This document shows positions 37,474 to 46,466 of a stretch of 54,619 nucleotides of DNA, piece after piece. Under the pieces are notes generated by a model. It worked only from the letters and a program-made list of their open reading frames with translations, did no database searches and was not told the DNA's origin. The DNA comes from Halobellus rufus (GTDB lineage: Archaea > Halobacteriota > Halobacteria > Halobacteriales > Haloferacaceae), in NCBI RefSeq assembly GCF_000739575.1, contig NZ_BBJO01000011.1, forward strand, positions 1 to 54,619, in the 5' to 3' direction. Within the stretch, counting starts at the first letter, position 1. Every line of letters starts with the position of its first letter. The position numbers and the translations under genes were made by a program.

Positions 37474-38132
37474 CCCTGCGACTGCTCGTCGTCGACAACT
37501 TCGACTCGTTCACGTACAACCTCGTGGAGTACTTCTCCGAGCAGCGCGTCGACGGCGAACCCGTCGAGGTGCTCGTCAGGAAGAACACCGCCGGCATCGA
37601 GGAGTTGCGCGACCTCGACCCCGACGCCATCGTCATCAGCCCCGGGCCGGGGCACCCGAAGAACGACCGCGACGTCGGCGTCACCACCGAGGTCCTGACG
37701 TCGCTCTCGGAGACGGTCCCGACGCTCGGGGTCTGTCTCGGCCTCGAAGCCGCGGTGTACGCCTACGGCGGCGAGATCGGGCACGCGCCCGAGCCGATCC
37801 ACGGCAAGGCCTACCCCGTCGATCACGACGGCCGCGGCGTCTTCGCCGGGCTCGATCAGGGCTTTCAGGCCGGGCGCTACCACTCGCTCGTCGCCACCGA
37901 CGTCCCCGACTGCTTCGAGATGTCGGCGACGACGGCGCACGCGCTCGGGGACGACTCCGAGGAGGGGTCGACCACGGAACTCGTGATGGGCGTCCGCCAC
38001 CGCGAGTTCCCGATCGAGGCCGTGCAGTTCCACCCGGAGTCGGTGCTGACGGGCGTGGGCCACGACGTGGTGCGGAACTTCCTCGACGAGTGCGTCCGCG
38101 GGCACGAGGCGACGAGCGCGGCGCGCCCCTGA
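37470..38132 (+). CDS. trpG: Anthranilate synthase component II (glutamine amidotransferase)
   Basis: Class I glutamine amidotransferase that supplies ammonia to TrpE. The 220-residue protein has the oxyanion segment SPGPGHP, nucleophile Cys89 in LGVCLGLEA, and His188/Glu190 in FHPES. In most TrpG proteins the residues after the nucleophile are GHQA; here they are GLEA. Triad spacing is normal. It starts at ATG overlapping trpE (ATGA). It is the last gene of the operon; trpC, trpB and trpA are not in this window. Confidence 0.95.
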   Translation: MTLRLLVVDNFDSFTYNLVEYFSEQRVDGEPVEVLVRKNTAGIEELRDLDPDAIVISPGPGHPKNDRDVGVTTEVLTSLSETVPTLGVCLGLEAAVYAYGGEIGHAPEPIHGKAYPVDHDGRGVFAGLDQGFQAGRYHSLVATDVPDCFEMSATTAHALGDDSEEGSTTELVMGVRHREFPIEAVQFHPESVLTGVGHDVVRNFLDECVRGHEATSAARP

Positions 38133-38135
38133 GGA

Positions 38136-38357
38136 TTACAACACGTTGATCCCGAAGAAGGAGAGCACCAGCAGCGCGCCGACGACGACCGCCGCGATGG
38201 TGACCAGTCGCCACGCGATCTTGAGCGCGATCCGCCCGACGAGAACGACGATCGCGATCGCGACGATGACGGCGAGCGCCTGCCCGAGCGGCTGGGAGAG
38301 CAATCCGCCGAGCTGCATCGGTGCGACCGTCGCGGCCGCGGCGAGTAGGGATGACAT
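38136..38357 (-). CDS. Small membrane protein
   Basis: A 73-residue protein dominated by two hydrophobic segments, about residues 25-45 (LGQALAVIVAIAIVVLVGR) and 50-70 (RLVTIAAVVVGALLVLSFF). It is therefore a likely two-helix membrane protein. The ATG at 38357 is preferred over an upstream extension to 38543 that is basic and lacks membrane character. It is convergent with trpG with three bases between stops. No family recognised. Confidence 0.6.
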   Translation of the reverse strand: MSSLLAAAATVAPMQLGGLLSQPLGQALAVIVAIAIVVLVGRIALKIAWRLVTIAAVVVGALLVLSFFGINVL

Positions 38358-38800
38358 ACAGACCGGTATCACCCGAGGAGGGAATAAGTCTGTGGGAGCC
38401 GCGGCACGTCGGACCGGACGTCGCGCCGAAACCGCGGGACCGAGCCGGATCCGGTAGACGTATCCTACGCTTGGTACGTTTCTCGGTACGAGTCGCTTAC
38501 TCGGATACCAGTACGTCGACCGCGCGGTGACGAGGGGCTCCAACGCGGGATCGACGCTCGGAACGACCCCCCATCAGTTCGCCTGAAAAACTGAATCACG
38601 GCGTCGGGGTCGACCGATGAAAATTTCACTTTCGCCGCGCTCTGCGTAGCTTGATATTCTCCGTGTGTGTACGGTGGAGCGCAACGGCACCTCTCCGCCG
38701 ATCAGGGTCGCGAGTAAGGTACTCGATGTGATATTTATATGCGAACACCCGGAGACCGAAGCCTTAACCGACCCGCCGCACTCACAAGACACCGTTACAA
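38358..38800. other. Long intergenic region upstream of nrdJ
   Basis: There is no convincing gene in this 443-base gap. It holds a near-palindrome TGAAAATTTCA at about 38618-38628 and a strong TATA box at 38731. A minus-strand frame from 38819 to 38574 has poor protein character and lies over the nrdJ promoter. I looked for a cobalamin riboswitch-type box because the enzyme uses B12 and found none. Confidence 0.5.
38731..38740 (+). promoter_or_regulatory. TATA box of nrdJ transcript
   Basis: ATATTTATAT predicts transcription start near 38765. That is about 36 bases before the leader ORF and about 108 before nrdJ, so this transcript has a leader, unlike most in the window. Confidence 0.6.
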
Positions 38801-38872
38801 ATGACCGGAACTGAGCCACGCAGTCGATTCGAAACCGTCCGGTGCGACCGCACTGGACTGGAGGAACAGTAG
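38801..38872 (+). CDS. Leader peptide ORF upstream of nrdJ
   Basis: A 23-codon frame: ATG at 38801, TAG at 38870-38872. It encodes MTGTEPRSRFETV and then ten further residues. Its stop is directly followed by the nrdJ ATG at 38873. GGAGGA at about 38860-38865 lies inside the leader ORF, spaced about 8 bases before nrdJ, so a ribosome could terminate and restart. It may be a regulatory uORF or chance. Confidence 0.4.
   Translation: MTGTEPRSRFETVRCDRTGLEEQ
38860..38865 (+). promoter_or_regulatory. Shine-Dalgarno-like site deciding nrdJ start
   Basis: GGAGGA sits about 8 bases before the ATG at 38873. SD sites are uncommon in haloarchaeal genes, most of which are leaderless, so this one marks nrdJ as a leadered message. 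Confidence 0.45.
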
Positions 38873-41800
38873 ATGACCGACACGAACGTGAGCGCAGGCG
38901 ACCTCGAACTGCCCGTCAAGCGGACTGACGGCGACACGCTCGAAGAGCGCCTGACCGCGAACGCCTACCACAACATCCTGCCCGCGCGGTACCTCCGAAA
39001 GGACGCCAACGGCGATCCCGTCGAGACGCAGGAGGACCTCTTCCCGCGCGTCGCGAAGAACGTCGCGCTCGCGGAGGCCGTCTACGAGGCCGACGCCCGC
39101 GACGTCGACGTCACCGTCACGCCCGACCAGTTGAAGCCCGATCACCCGCGCCGCGACGAACTCGCCGCGGAAGTGTTCGGGAAGGGCGTCACTCCCGACT
39201 CCGACGCCGAGACGTCGCTGTCGGTGTACAACGTCAACAAGTTCGCCTACGACACCGTCGTTCCGGAGCTCCCCGAGGAGATCCGCGCGGCGGTCGAGGA
39301 AAAGCGCGAGGAGTTCGAGACGCTGATGGAGGATCTCTCCTTTATGCCGAACTCGCCGACGCTCATGAACGCCGGCGACGAACTCCAGCAGCTCTCGGCG
39401 TGTTTCGTCGACTCCCCGGACGACGACATCGACGACATCCACCAGACCGCAAAGGAGGCCGCGCAGGTCTTCCAGAGCGGCGGCGGGATGGGCTACGCCT
39501 TCTGGCGGCTCCGCCCCTACGGCGACGCGGTGGGCTCGACGGGCGGCATCGCCTCCGGGCCGATCACCTTTATGCGGACGTACGACCAGCTCTGTGAGAC
39601 GATCGCGCAGGGCGGCGCGCGACGCGGCGCGCAGATGGGCGTGATGCGCGTGTCCCACCCGGACGTCATCCAGTTCCTTCACGCGAAGAACAAGGACGTC
39701 TCGCTGGCGAACACGCTCCGACTCAACGACCCCGACGACTTCACGCACAACTCCTTCGCGGATGCCTTGGAAGAGGCCCGCGAACTCATCGACGACGAGG
39801 GGCGCGTCCCCAAGCACCTCCGGAACGCCGTGGAGGGGCACCTCTCGAACTTCAACATCTCCGTCGGCGTCACCGACGACTTCATGGAGGCGCTCTTCGA
39901 GGGCGAGGAGTTCACGTTCACGAACCCCCGCACGGAGGAGCCGCACGTCGCGACGCCCGAGACGAAGGAACTGTACGACATGTTCGGGCTCGGCGACCAC
40001 GTCGAGGTCGGCGAGGTCCTGTCGATCCCCGCCGAGAAGCTCTGGGACCAGATCGTCGACGGCGCACACGAGAACGGCGAACCGGGCGTCATCTACCTCG
40101 AACGCGTCAACAAACAGCACTCCTTCGACGTCGAGGAGCACCCGGACCATCGCATCCTGGCGACGAACCCCTGCGGCGAGCAGCCGCTCGAAGAGTACGA
40201 GGCCTGTAACCTCGGCCACATCAACCTCTCGACGCTCGCGGACCTCGACGCCCCCGACTGGCGCGTCTGGTACGACGAGCACGGCGACGAGTACGACGAG
40301 TTCGAGGCGGCCGTCGACGCCTTCCTCGAGGAGGCCATCGACTGGGAGGCGTTCGACTACCGCATCGATAGAGGAACGCACTTCCTCGAGAACGTCGTCA
40401 CGATGTCGGACTTCCCGGTCCCGGAGATCGAGCAGAAGGTCCGCGACATGCGGAAAATCGGCCTCGGCGTGATGGGACTGGCACAGCTGTACATCCAGTT
40501 GGGCATCCAGTACGGCACCGAGGAGGGCAACGAGGTCGCCCGCCAGCTGATGACCCACATCAACCACACCTCGAAGTGGACCAGCCACGAACTCGCCGAA
40601 GAGCGCGGAGAGTTCAACGACTGGGCTGACTCGAAGTACGCGGATCCGACCGAATACCGCGAGTGGTTCGAGCACCATACCGGCCTCGACGCCGACGAGT
40701 GGGCCGACGGCTTCCCGATCCGTAACCACAACACCACGACGGTCGCCCCGACGGGGACGACCTCGATGGTCGGCAACACCACGGGCGGGATCGAGCCCAT
40801 CTACAACGTCGCCTACTACAAGAACGTCTCCGACGACGTCCAGGGCGACGAGATGCTCGTCGAGTTCGACGACTACTTCCTTCGAGTCTTAGAGGCTAAC
40901 GACATCGACGTCGACGCGGTGAAGAAAGAGGCCCAAGAGCAGATGGCCGAAAACGAGTTCGACGGCGTCTCCTCGCTGTCGACGGTCCCGGACGCCATCT
41001 CGGAGCTGTTCGTCGTCACTGGCGACCTCTCGGGCAAACAGCACGCGGCGGTCCAGTGCGCCACCCAGGAGGGCGTCGACTCCGCCATCTCGAAGACCTG
41101 TAACTTCCCGAACTCCGCCTCGAAGGAGGACATGGACGAGGTGTACCGCTACATCTACCGCAACGGCGGGAAGGGCGTCACCGTCTACCGCGACGGCACG
41201 CGCTCGAAGCAGGTGCTGACGACCCGCGCGAAGAACGCCGACTTCGCCGACGAGGGCGAAGCGGCCGAGACGCTCGTCGAGCAGATCGAGGAGGTCTTCG
41301 GCGGCGTCGAGGGCTTCCTCGAGAACGAGAACGTCCAAGCGGCGCTCGACGAGGAGGTCGACCGACTCCTGTCGGCCGCGGATGGCCAGACCGACCTCGG
41401 GAAGAAGCGGCCCCGGCCCGACGTGCTGCACGGCGTGACCCAGCGCATCGACACGGGGTACGGAAAGCTCTACGTCAACATCAACGAGGACGAGCACGGC
41501 CAGCCGTTCGAGCTGTTCGCGAACATCGGCAACTCCGGCGGCTTCACGGCCTCCTTCACCGAGGCGCTCGCGAAGACAATCTCGACGGCGCTGCGCTCCG
41601 GCGTGGACCCGAGCGAGATCGCGAGCGAGCTACAGGGCATCCGCAGCCCGAAGGTCGCCTGGGACAAGGGCGAGCAGATCAACTCCATCCCGGACGCCAT
41701 CGGCACGGCGATGCGCCGGTACCTCGACGGCGAGATCGACAAGGGCTACCCGCAGCAGCAGAACCTCACCGAACTCTCCGACGAGGCCGACGCGAGCGCG

Positions 41801-42028
41801 TCTGCCGGTCGCGAGACCGACGGCGGTGCGGCGGTCGACGTCGGCGACGCGAACGTGAGCCCGGACGCGCAGACGGACGACGGGACGCCGGAGGGCGGCG
41901 CACCCGACGCGACCGACGACCTGCTAGCGGCCGGCGAGAGCCCCGAGTGTCCCGAGTGCGGCAGTATGTCGCTGTACTACTCCGAAGGCTGCAAGACCTG
42001 CGAGTCCTGCGGCTGGTCGGAGTGCTGA
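38873..42028 (+). CDS. nrdJ: Adenosylcobalamin-dependent ribonucleotide reductase (class II)
   Basis: Reduces ribonucleotides to deoxyribonucleotides with a B12-derived thiyl radical. The 1051-residue protein shows SPTLMNAG and QQLSACFVDSP in the N-terminal half, with the first redox Cys. The active-site loop NPCGEQPLEEYEACNLGHINLS segment carries the thiyl Cys and Glu; APTGTTSMVGNTTGGIEP follows. The C-terminus ends with a Cys-rich zinc-ribbon-like tail (CPECGSMSLYYSEGCKTCESCGWSEC region) that probably re-reduces the active site. An acidic linker precedes it. There is no intein interruption in this copy. Start at ATG 38873 is backed by the SD-like site. Confidence 0.96.
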   Translation: MTDTNVSAGDLELPVKRTDGDTLEERLTANAYHNILPARYLRKDANGDPVETQEDLFPRVAKNVALAEAVYEADARDVDVTVTPDQLKPDHPRRDELAAEVFGKGVTPDSDAETSLSVYNVNKFAYDTVVPELPEEIRAAVEEKREEFETLMEDLSFMPNSPTLMNAGDELQQLSACFVDSPDDDIDDIHQTAKEAAQVFQSGGGMGYAFWRLRPYGDAVGSTGGIASGPITFMRTYDQLCETIAQGGARRGAQMGVMRVSHPDVIQFLHAKNKDVSLANTLRLNDPDDFTHNSFADALEEARELIDDEGRVPKHLRNAVEGHLSNFNISVGVTDDFMEALFEGEEFTFTNPRTEEPHVATPETKELYDMFGLGDHVEVGEVLSIPAEKLWDQIVDGAHENGEPGVIYLERVNKQHSFDVEEHPDHRILATNPCGEQPLEEYEACNLGHINLSTLADLDAPDWRVWYDEHGDEYDEFEAAVDAFLEEAIDWEAFDYRIDRGTHFLENVVTMSDFPVPEIEQKVRDMRKIGLGVMGLAQLYIQLGIQYGTEEGNEVARQLMTHINHTSKWTSHELAEERGEFNDWADSKYADPTEYREWFEHHTGLDADEWADGFPIRNHNTTTVAPTGTTSMVGNTTGGIEPIYNVAYYKNVSDDVQGDEMLVEFDDYFLRVLEANDIDVDAVKKEAQEQMAENEFDGVSSLSTVPDAISELFVVTGDLSGKQHAAVQCATQEGVDSAISKTCNFPNSASKEDMDEVYRYIYRNGGKGVTVYRDGTRSKQVLTTRAKNADFADEGEAAETLVEQIEEVFGGVEGFLENENVQAALDEEVDRLLSAADGQTDLGKKRPRPDVLHGVTQRIDTGYGKLYVNINEDEHGQPFELFANIGNSGGFTASFTEALAKTISTALRSGVDPSEIASELQGIRSPKVAWDKGEQINSIPDAIGTAMRRYLDGEIDKGYPQQQNLTELSDEADASASAGRETDGGAAVDVGDANVSPDAQTDDGTPEGGAPDATDDLLAAGESPECPECGSMSLYYSEGCKTCESCGWSEC

Positions 42029-42187
42029 GCGGACGCGGACGGACAGTCGAATCCGAACCGGATCGCTCCCGCTGACTCGCGGACCGATTTTTTGCGGCGC
42101 TTCGTCGAACGGCGTCCGTTTGAGCGTGACGACTGCCCGCAGCTCCGCGACCGTGGATATTTGTCGATAGCCCACGACGTCGAGACA

Positions 42188-42625
42188 ATGCGCGTCAGCG
42201 ACATCGCCTCGACGACGGTCGTCACGGTCGACGTCGGGGCGTCGCTCGCGGAGGCCGTCGGGCGGATGCTCGACGCCGACGTCGGCAGCGCGGTCGTCAC
42301 CGACGACGGCGCACCGGGCGGGATCGTCACCGAGAGCGACGTGCTCAGCGCGGCCTACCGGTCGGGCGAGCCGCTGTCGTCGATTCCGGTTCGCGCCGCC
42401 GCGAGCGCGCCGCTGCACACGATCGGTCCGTCGGCGACGGTTCGGCGTGCGGCCGAGAAGCTGGGCGAACACGACGTCCACAGGCTGGTTGTCGTGGACG
42501 GGCTCGACGTCGTGGGCGTCGTCTCGACGACCGATCTCATCCGCAACTACGCCGGGATCCGCGAGGACGAGCGGCGGCGCGCCGACGCCGAGCACGACTG
42601 GCTCACGCGGGAGAACATCTGGTAG
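42188..42625 (+). CDS. CBS domain protein
   Basis: A 145-residue protein made of a single CBS pair: MRVSDIASTTVVTVDVGASLAEAVGRML, and VRAAASAPLHTIGPSATVRRAAEKLG. It forms one Bateman module that likely binds adenine nucleotides. The ATG at 42188 is right before the first CBS strand; the longer frame from 42092 is not supported. It lies 159 bases after nrdJ on the same strand. Confidence 0.85.
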   Translation: MRVSDIASTTVVTVDVGASLAEAVGRMLDADVGSAVVTDDGAPGGIVTESDVLSAAYRSGEPLSSIPVRAAASAPLHTIGPSATVRRAAEKLGEHDVHRLVVVDGLDVVGVVSTTDLIRNYAGIREDERRRADAEHDWLTRENIW

Positions 42626-42628
42626 GTA

Positions 42629-43087
42629 TCACGGGGGATCGACCGCTTCGTTGAGTCGATCGAGTGCCCCCCGGTCGTAGGCATCTCGCCATCGCTGGAG
42701 GACCGCTCGGGTGACGAGTGGCAGCTCACCGACCGCGATACAAGACGGTTCGACCGGACGGCTCGGCGCATCCGGCGGCGAGTGGAAGTGTCGGGACGGA
42801 GCGTCGGGTTTCGGGTGGTGATCGAACCGGAAGTTCCGCCCGAGATCGTCCGAGTAATGAAAGGCGTAGTACCCGGTGAGGCTCCATCGAACGTCGAACC
42901 GGGCAGTCGATGCGTCACCGATTCCATCGGAAAACCCGACCGAGAGCGTCTGTGGGTTCAGCGAGTCGTCCAATGCAGCGCGTTCGACGAGCGGTTCAGC
43001 GGTCGTGAACAGATCCCTGATCTCACGCAGCGCGCCGGCGTCAATCGGGCCAAACACTTCAGAACGGGACGCGTCGTCCTCGCTCAT
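42629..43087 (-). CDS. Candidate TumE/DUF6516-type toxin
   Basis: A 152-residue protein. The segment YAFHYSDDLGRNFRFDHHPKP with the following HFHSPPDAP resembles the characteristic R-x-D-x-xHP and HxHP-type pattern of DUF6516/TumE-like proteins, toxins of type II toxin-antitoxin systems in archaea and bacteria. Toxic activity is not shown here. It is the second gene of a two-gene unit; its ATG overlaps the stop of the HTH gene by four bases (ATGA), the classical antitoxin-toxin arrangement. Confidence 0.6.
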   Translation of the reverse strand: MSEDDASRSEVFGPIDAGALREIRDLFTTAEPLVERAALDDSLNPQTLSVGFSDGIGDASTARFDVRWSLTGYYAFHYSDDLGRNFRFDHHPKPDAPSRHFHSPPDAPSRPVEPSCIAVGELPLVTRAVLQRWRDAYDRGALDRLNEAVDPP

Positions 43088-43659
43088 ACGACGGCAGAGG
43101 AATCAGCATCGGAATCGTCGCTGTCGGCACCTGAGAGTCGGCCGCGCTGCGTCGCCTCGTCGATCGCAAGTGCAGCCTGCGCGAGAGAGAGGTTCCGCCG
43201 CGTCGTCTGCCATTCCGAGAGCACCTGCCCGGTCTCTGTATCCGCGTCGTCGACACCGAGTGCTCGTGCGAACGCCTCCGGGCTCTCGACATCGTACTCT
43301 TCGCGCCACGATCTGATCTGCGCCTTCATCTCCGCGATTGCACTCGCGAGTTCGTCGGTGCTGTGCTCGCTGAGGAGTGCCTCGGCGTGTTCGGTGACGA
43401 TTGCCGTCTCGGAACGACGGTACCGGGTCGCAGTCTCGGTCTCGTCAGTTGCCACTGCGCCCGTATCGACCAGCCCGCGAAGGTGTTTTCGCGCCGTCGT
43501 CGGTGAGACTCGCGCGCGCTCGGCGATCTCGGAGGCGGACTGGGGATCGTACGTTCGACGAATGACGGCGTGCACCCGCTCGAACGGCGTCGTTTCTGCG
43601 ACCCAATCCTCGAGGACCACATCGTTCAGTTCACCGGCCTCCGCTCCGGAATCAGTCAT
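43084..43659 (-). CDS. Winged-helix regulator/antitoxin (DUF7342-like)
   Basis: A 191-residue protein with an ArsR-like winged helix (ASEIAERARVSPTTARKHL, then a wing around GAVATDETETATRYRRS). A long helical segment follows, perhaps for dimerisation or toxin binding. I recall haloarchaeal DUF7342 proteins being paired with TumE-type genes. It starts at ATG 43659. The strong TATA-like box 26 bases upstream predicts a leaderless message. Such proteins usually repress their own operon. Confidence 0.68.
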   Translation of the reverse strand: MTDSGAEAGELNDVVLEDWVAETTPFERVHAVIRRTYDPQSASEIAERARVSPTTARKHLRGLVDTGAVATDETETATRYRRSETAIVTEHAEALLSEHSTDELASAIAEMKAQIRSWREEYDVESPEAFARALGVDDADTETGQVLSEWQTTRRNLSLAQAALAIDEATQRGRLSGADSDDSDADSSAVV

Positions 43660-43680
43660 AGTGAAACAGAATCTTCGACA

Positions 43681-43690
43681 ATATATTAAT
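43681..43690 (-). promoter_or_regulatory. TATA box of the regulator/toxin unit
   Basis: On the minus strand ATTAATATAT lies about 26 bases before the ATG at 43659, an almost ideal leaderless spacing. Confidence 0.6.
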
Positions 43691-43772
43691 GTATGGGCCA
43701 GCATTCTGATTCTCTCCGATCGAGAACGTTCGGAACCGTCATCACCGTCGATCCGCTACGATTCATCGAAAA

Positions 43773-44879
43773 ATGGGACGCTCTCCACGACCTTCGCGGT
43801 CGTTGTCGACGCGACGCGCGTTTCTCGGCGGGCTCGCGGGCGCGGGGCTCGTCGGCACCGCCGGCTGTCTCCAGACGCTCGGCTTCCAGCGGGAGTCCGC
43901 GTGGCGCGATCCGATTCTCGTCGACGACCGGCCGCACGCCGTCTACGTCCCCGCGGTGACGGAAGGAATGGGGTTGTACGGGCGGACGACCGCGGGGCGG
44001 TACGGCGTCGCGCTCACGTACTCGTACCCGCACCGCTTCTGGACGCTCACCGGCAGCGAGACGTCGAAGACGGTCGTCGAGGCCGACGACGACGTTCACC
44101 TGATGGCGTCGCTGTGGGACACCGAGACCGGGATGGCGCTACCGATCGATTCGGGCCTGACGATCGAAATTCGCGACGACGAGGGGACCGTTACCCAGGA
44201 GGTCGCCTACCCGATGCTCTCTCAGCAGATGGGGATGCACTACGGCGACAACTACGCGCTCTCTGGTGAGGGCGAGTACGAGGCGCACGTCAGCATCGGC
44301 GGCGTCTCGGTCCGGCGCACGGGTGGCTTCGCGGACGCCTTCGAGTCGCCGGAGACCGCGGTGATCCCCTTCGAGTTCGACCCCGGCGACGTCTCGGCGA
44401 TCGAGATCTCAGAGCCGGAGACCGCGGGCGAGCGCGACGCGATTCCCCCGATGGAGATGGGCGACGTCCCGGTCGGCCGCGCCCCCGACGTCGACTCGTT
44501 GCCGGGTCGACACCTGGGGCGCGCGACCGTCGGCGACGTCGTCCTCGAATCGTTCGTCGCCGCCGACGAGCGCGGGCGATTCGGCGCATCCCCGTACATC
44601 TACGTGTCCGCGCGGACGCCGCACAACGGCGTCGTGCTCCCGATGATGGGGCTGGAGGCGACGGTGACGCGCGACGGCGAGACGATCTTCGAGAGACAGT
44701 TGGCGTCGACGCTGGATCCTGAGATCGGCTATCACTACGGCGCGCCCGGCTTCGACGGCGAGCTTCGGGCGGGCGACGAGGTGACGCTGTCGGTCACGAC
44801 GCCGCCACAGATCGCCCGCCACGACGGCTACGAGACCGCGTTCTTCGAGTTGGGCGAGGCGTCAGTTCGCGTGTCGTAG
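43773..44879 (+). CDS. Tat-exported lipoprotein, iron-transporter-like
   Basis: A 368-residue exported protein. The twin-arginine signal STRRAFLGG (Arg14-Arg15) and the lipobox GTAGC (Cys32) predict Tat export and lipid anchoring on the cell surface. The mature part has two similar beta-rich halves (MGMHYGDNYAL and later DPEIGYHYGAP), in line with the P19/Tp34-type periplasmic Fe2+-transport proteins. No permease gene adjoins it. Iron binding is inferred from the fold pattern. Confidence 0.75.
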   Translation: MGRSPRPSRSLSTRRAFLGGLAGAGLVGTAGCLQTLGFQRESAWRDPILVDDRPHAVYVPAVTEGMGLYGRTTAGRYGVALTYSYPHRFWTLTGSETSKTVVEADDDVHLMASLWDTETGMALPIDSGLTIEIRDDEGTVTQEVAYPMLSQQMGMHYGDNYALSGEGEYEAHVSIGGVSVRRTGGFADAFESPETAVIPFEFDPGDVSAIEISEPETAGERDAIPPMEMGDVPVGRAPDVDSLPGRHLGRATVGDVVLESFVAADERGRFGASPYIYVSARTPHNGVVLPMMGLEATVTRDGETIFERQLASTLDPEIGYHYGAPGFDGELRAGDEVTLSVTTPPQIARHDGYETAFFELGEASVRVS

Positions 44880-44980
44880 CTCTCTGTGCGTGACCCCTGG
44901 ATCGAAATCCATTAGGAAAGCACGTCTTACCCCCATTTTCGCGGTCTATACCCTTGTCACGCCAGCGACTGGTTCCACCT

Positions 44981-45418
44981 ATGTACGACCACGTCCTCCT
45001 GCCGACCGACGGCAGCGACGGCACCGAGCGGGTCGCGGAGAACGCGATCCACCTCGCGCGGGAGAACGGCGCGACCCTGCACGTCCTTCACGTCGTCGAC
45101 ACCGACGTCCTGCCGGTAGATCCCCACAGCCGACGACTCGCCGACGAACTGGAAGCCGCGGGGCGGGCATCGATGGCGGCGATCCACGACCGGGCCGCGG
45201 AGGCGGGCGTCTACTGCGTCGAAGCGCTCCGGTACGGGAGCCCCGCCGACGAAATCCTGACGTACGCCGACGAGTACGATGTCGACGTCGTCGTGATCGG
45301 GACGCACGGGCGACACGGCGTCCGTCGGGCGCTCATCGGGAGCGTCACCGAGCGCGTCGTCCGGTTCTCCGAGGTGCCGGTGTTGACGGTCCGGACGCTG
45401 CCGATCGACGCCGAGTGA
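44981..45418 (+). CDS. Universal stress protein (UspA family)
   Basis: A 145-residue Usp domain: MYDHVLLPTDGSDGTERV at the start, and GTHGRHGVRRALIGSVTERV (G-x2-G-x9-G-S) near the end, so nucleotide-binding type. It is a different paralogue from the one at 23317. It starts at ATG 44981. Its stop is 200 bases before the next gene. Confidence 0.92.
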   Translation: MYDHVLLPTDGSDGTERVAENAIHLARENGATLHVLHVVDTDVLPVDPHSRRLADELEAAGRASMAAIHDRAAEAGVYCVEALRYGSPADEILTYADEYDVDVVVIGTHGRHGVRRALIGSVTERVVRFSEVPVLTVRTLPIDAE

Positions 45419-45585
45419 CCGGCGGCGACAAGGACTGCCTATCGTTCGAGTTGGTCGGGCTACCCGTGCACATCGAGTCTGCCCGGCACGCGTCGGCGGT
45501 TCCGGGGTTGGACGAACGCGACGTAATGCCGTCTTACGCGTGCGTGAGCGGAGCGGTGGACATCCCATTCGCGTGAATCCCGTCT

Positions 45586-45594
45586 ATTACAATT
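45586..45594 (+). promoter_or_regulatory. TATA-like box for gene at 45619
   Basis: CTATTACAA lies about 29 bases before the ATG at 45619. Confidence 0.4.
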
Positions 45595-45618
45595 ACGCTC
45601 TCGGTGGTCCCCTCGCCT

Positions 45619-45861
45619 ATGGCACGCACGATGCCACAGACGGCACAAGAATGGGTTGCGTGGCTGAGCCCCGGGATGATGATCCTCGTCGGTGCGGTCC
45701 TGTTTTTCATCCCCGCGCCGCCGACCTCGCTGGTCGGAATCGTTCTGATCATCGCGGGCGCGGTCCTCTGGCTCGTCGACTACTTCAGCGGTGACGAGCC
45801 CGACGAGCGCGAGACGATGCGCGGCGGAATGGAGGGCGAGGACGTCGAAGTCGACGTGTAG
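45619..45861 (+). CDS. Small two-helix membrane protein
   Basis: An 80-residue protein. Two adjoining hydrophobic stretches (GMMILVGAVLFFIPAPP, and SLVGIVLIIAGAVLWLVDYF) make a helical hairpin in the membrane. An acidic tail (residues 58-80) is probably cytoplasmic. No recognised family. It converges with the membrane protein at 45882 (20 bases apart). Confidence 0.65.
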   Translation: MARTMPQTAQEWVAWLSPGMMILVGAVLFFIPAPPTSLVGIVLIIAGAVLWLVDYFSGDEPDERETMRGGMEGEDVEVDV

Positions 45862-45881
45862 CGAGGTCGGTCGTCGCGGGG

Positions 45882-46466
45882 TCACTCGCGGTCGCGCGAA
45901 CGCATTGACTCCCCGCCTTCGACGAGGTTGCCGAGGAGTCGGTCGCCGAATAGGAGCACGAGGGCCGCGCCGAGGAGGTTGAACGCGAGATCGAGGAGGG
46001 TGTCGCGCCGGCTGTAGACCACGAGGATCGGCTCGACACCGAGGCGCTCCGCGACCGCGTGGATCGCGTACTCGAGCGCCTCCCAGAGGAGGCCGCCACC
46101 GACGATGACGCCGAGAACCGAGGAGCGTGGGTCGCGACTGCGACGCTCGGCCGCCACGAAGGTGATCCCCCCGAGGATGCTCGCCGAGAGCGTGTGCGTG
46201 AGGTGATCCCACCACGGCACGTCGTCGTACGGACCGAGCATCCCCACCGCGTGCGTGACCATCGCGAGGTCCACGTACGCGCGTTGCCAGGGCCGACACT
46301 CGACGTCGGCGACGCGCTCGGCGACCGCGGGGAGGTGCGTCCCGGCGAACGCGAGGATCGCGTTCACGACCGCGCCGGGGTTTCGATCGCGGATCCCGAC
46401 GAGGAACACCGCGAGGAGGATCTGTCTGCTCGGGCGGTCGACGTCTCCGTCTGTGAGTGGCCACAC
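45882..46466 (-). CDS. Multi-pass membrane protein (YjdF/DUF2238-like)
   Basis: A 194-residue protein with about four to five membrane segments. The signature WWDHLTHTLSASILGGITF and later LLWEALEYAI resemble the DUF2238/YjdF family (DxxxH and WE-type polar residues within helices). Its function is unknown. It starts at GTG 46466. It is the last clearly chromosomal gene before the AT-rich region. Confidence 0.68.
   Translation of the reverse strand: MWPLTDGDVDRPSRQILLAVFLVGIRDRNPGAVVNAILAFAGTHLPAVAERVADVECRPWQRAYVDLAMVTHAVGMLGPYDDVPWWDHLTHTLSASILGGITFVAAERRSRDPRSSVLGVIVGGGLLWEALEYAIHAVAERLGVEPILVVYSRRDTLLDLAFNLLGAALVLLFGDRLLGNLVEGGESMRSRDRE

Noticed and set aside
38358..38800. Cobalamin riboswitch ahead of nrdJ
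   Set aside because: I searched by eye for a B12-box-like core and paired arms and found none; such switches are also rare in archaea.
38574..38819. 81-codon minus-strand ORF in the nrdJ upstream region
   Set aside because: No family, poor composition, and it would lie over the nrdJ TATA box and leader ORF.
38795..40729. 644-codon minus-strand ORF across nrdJ
   Set aside because: Shadow of nrdJ; the translated protein is Val/Arg/Asp-rich and crosses the nrdJ promoter.
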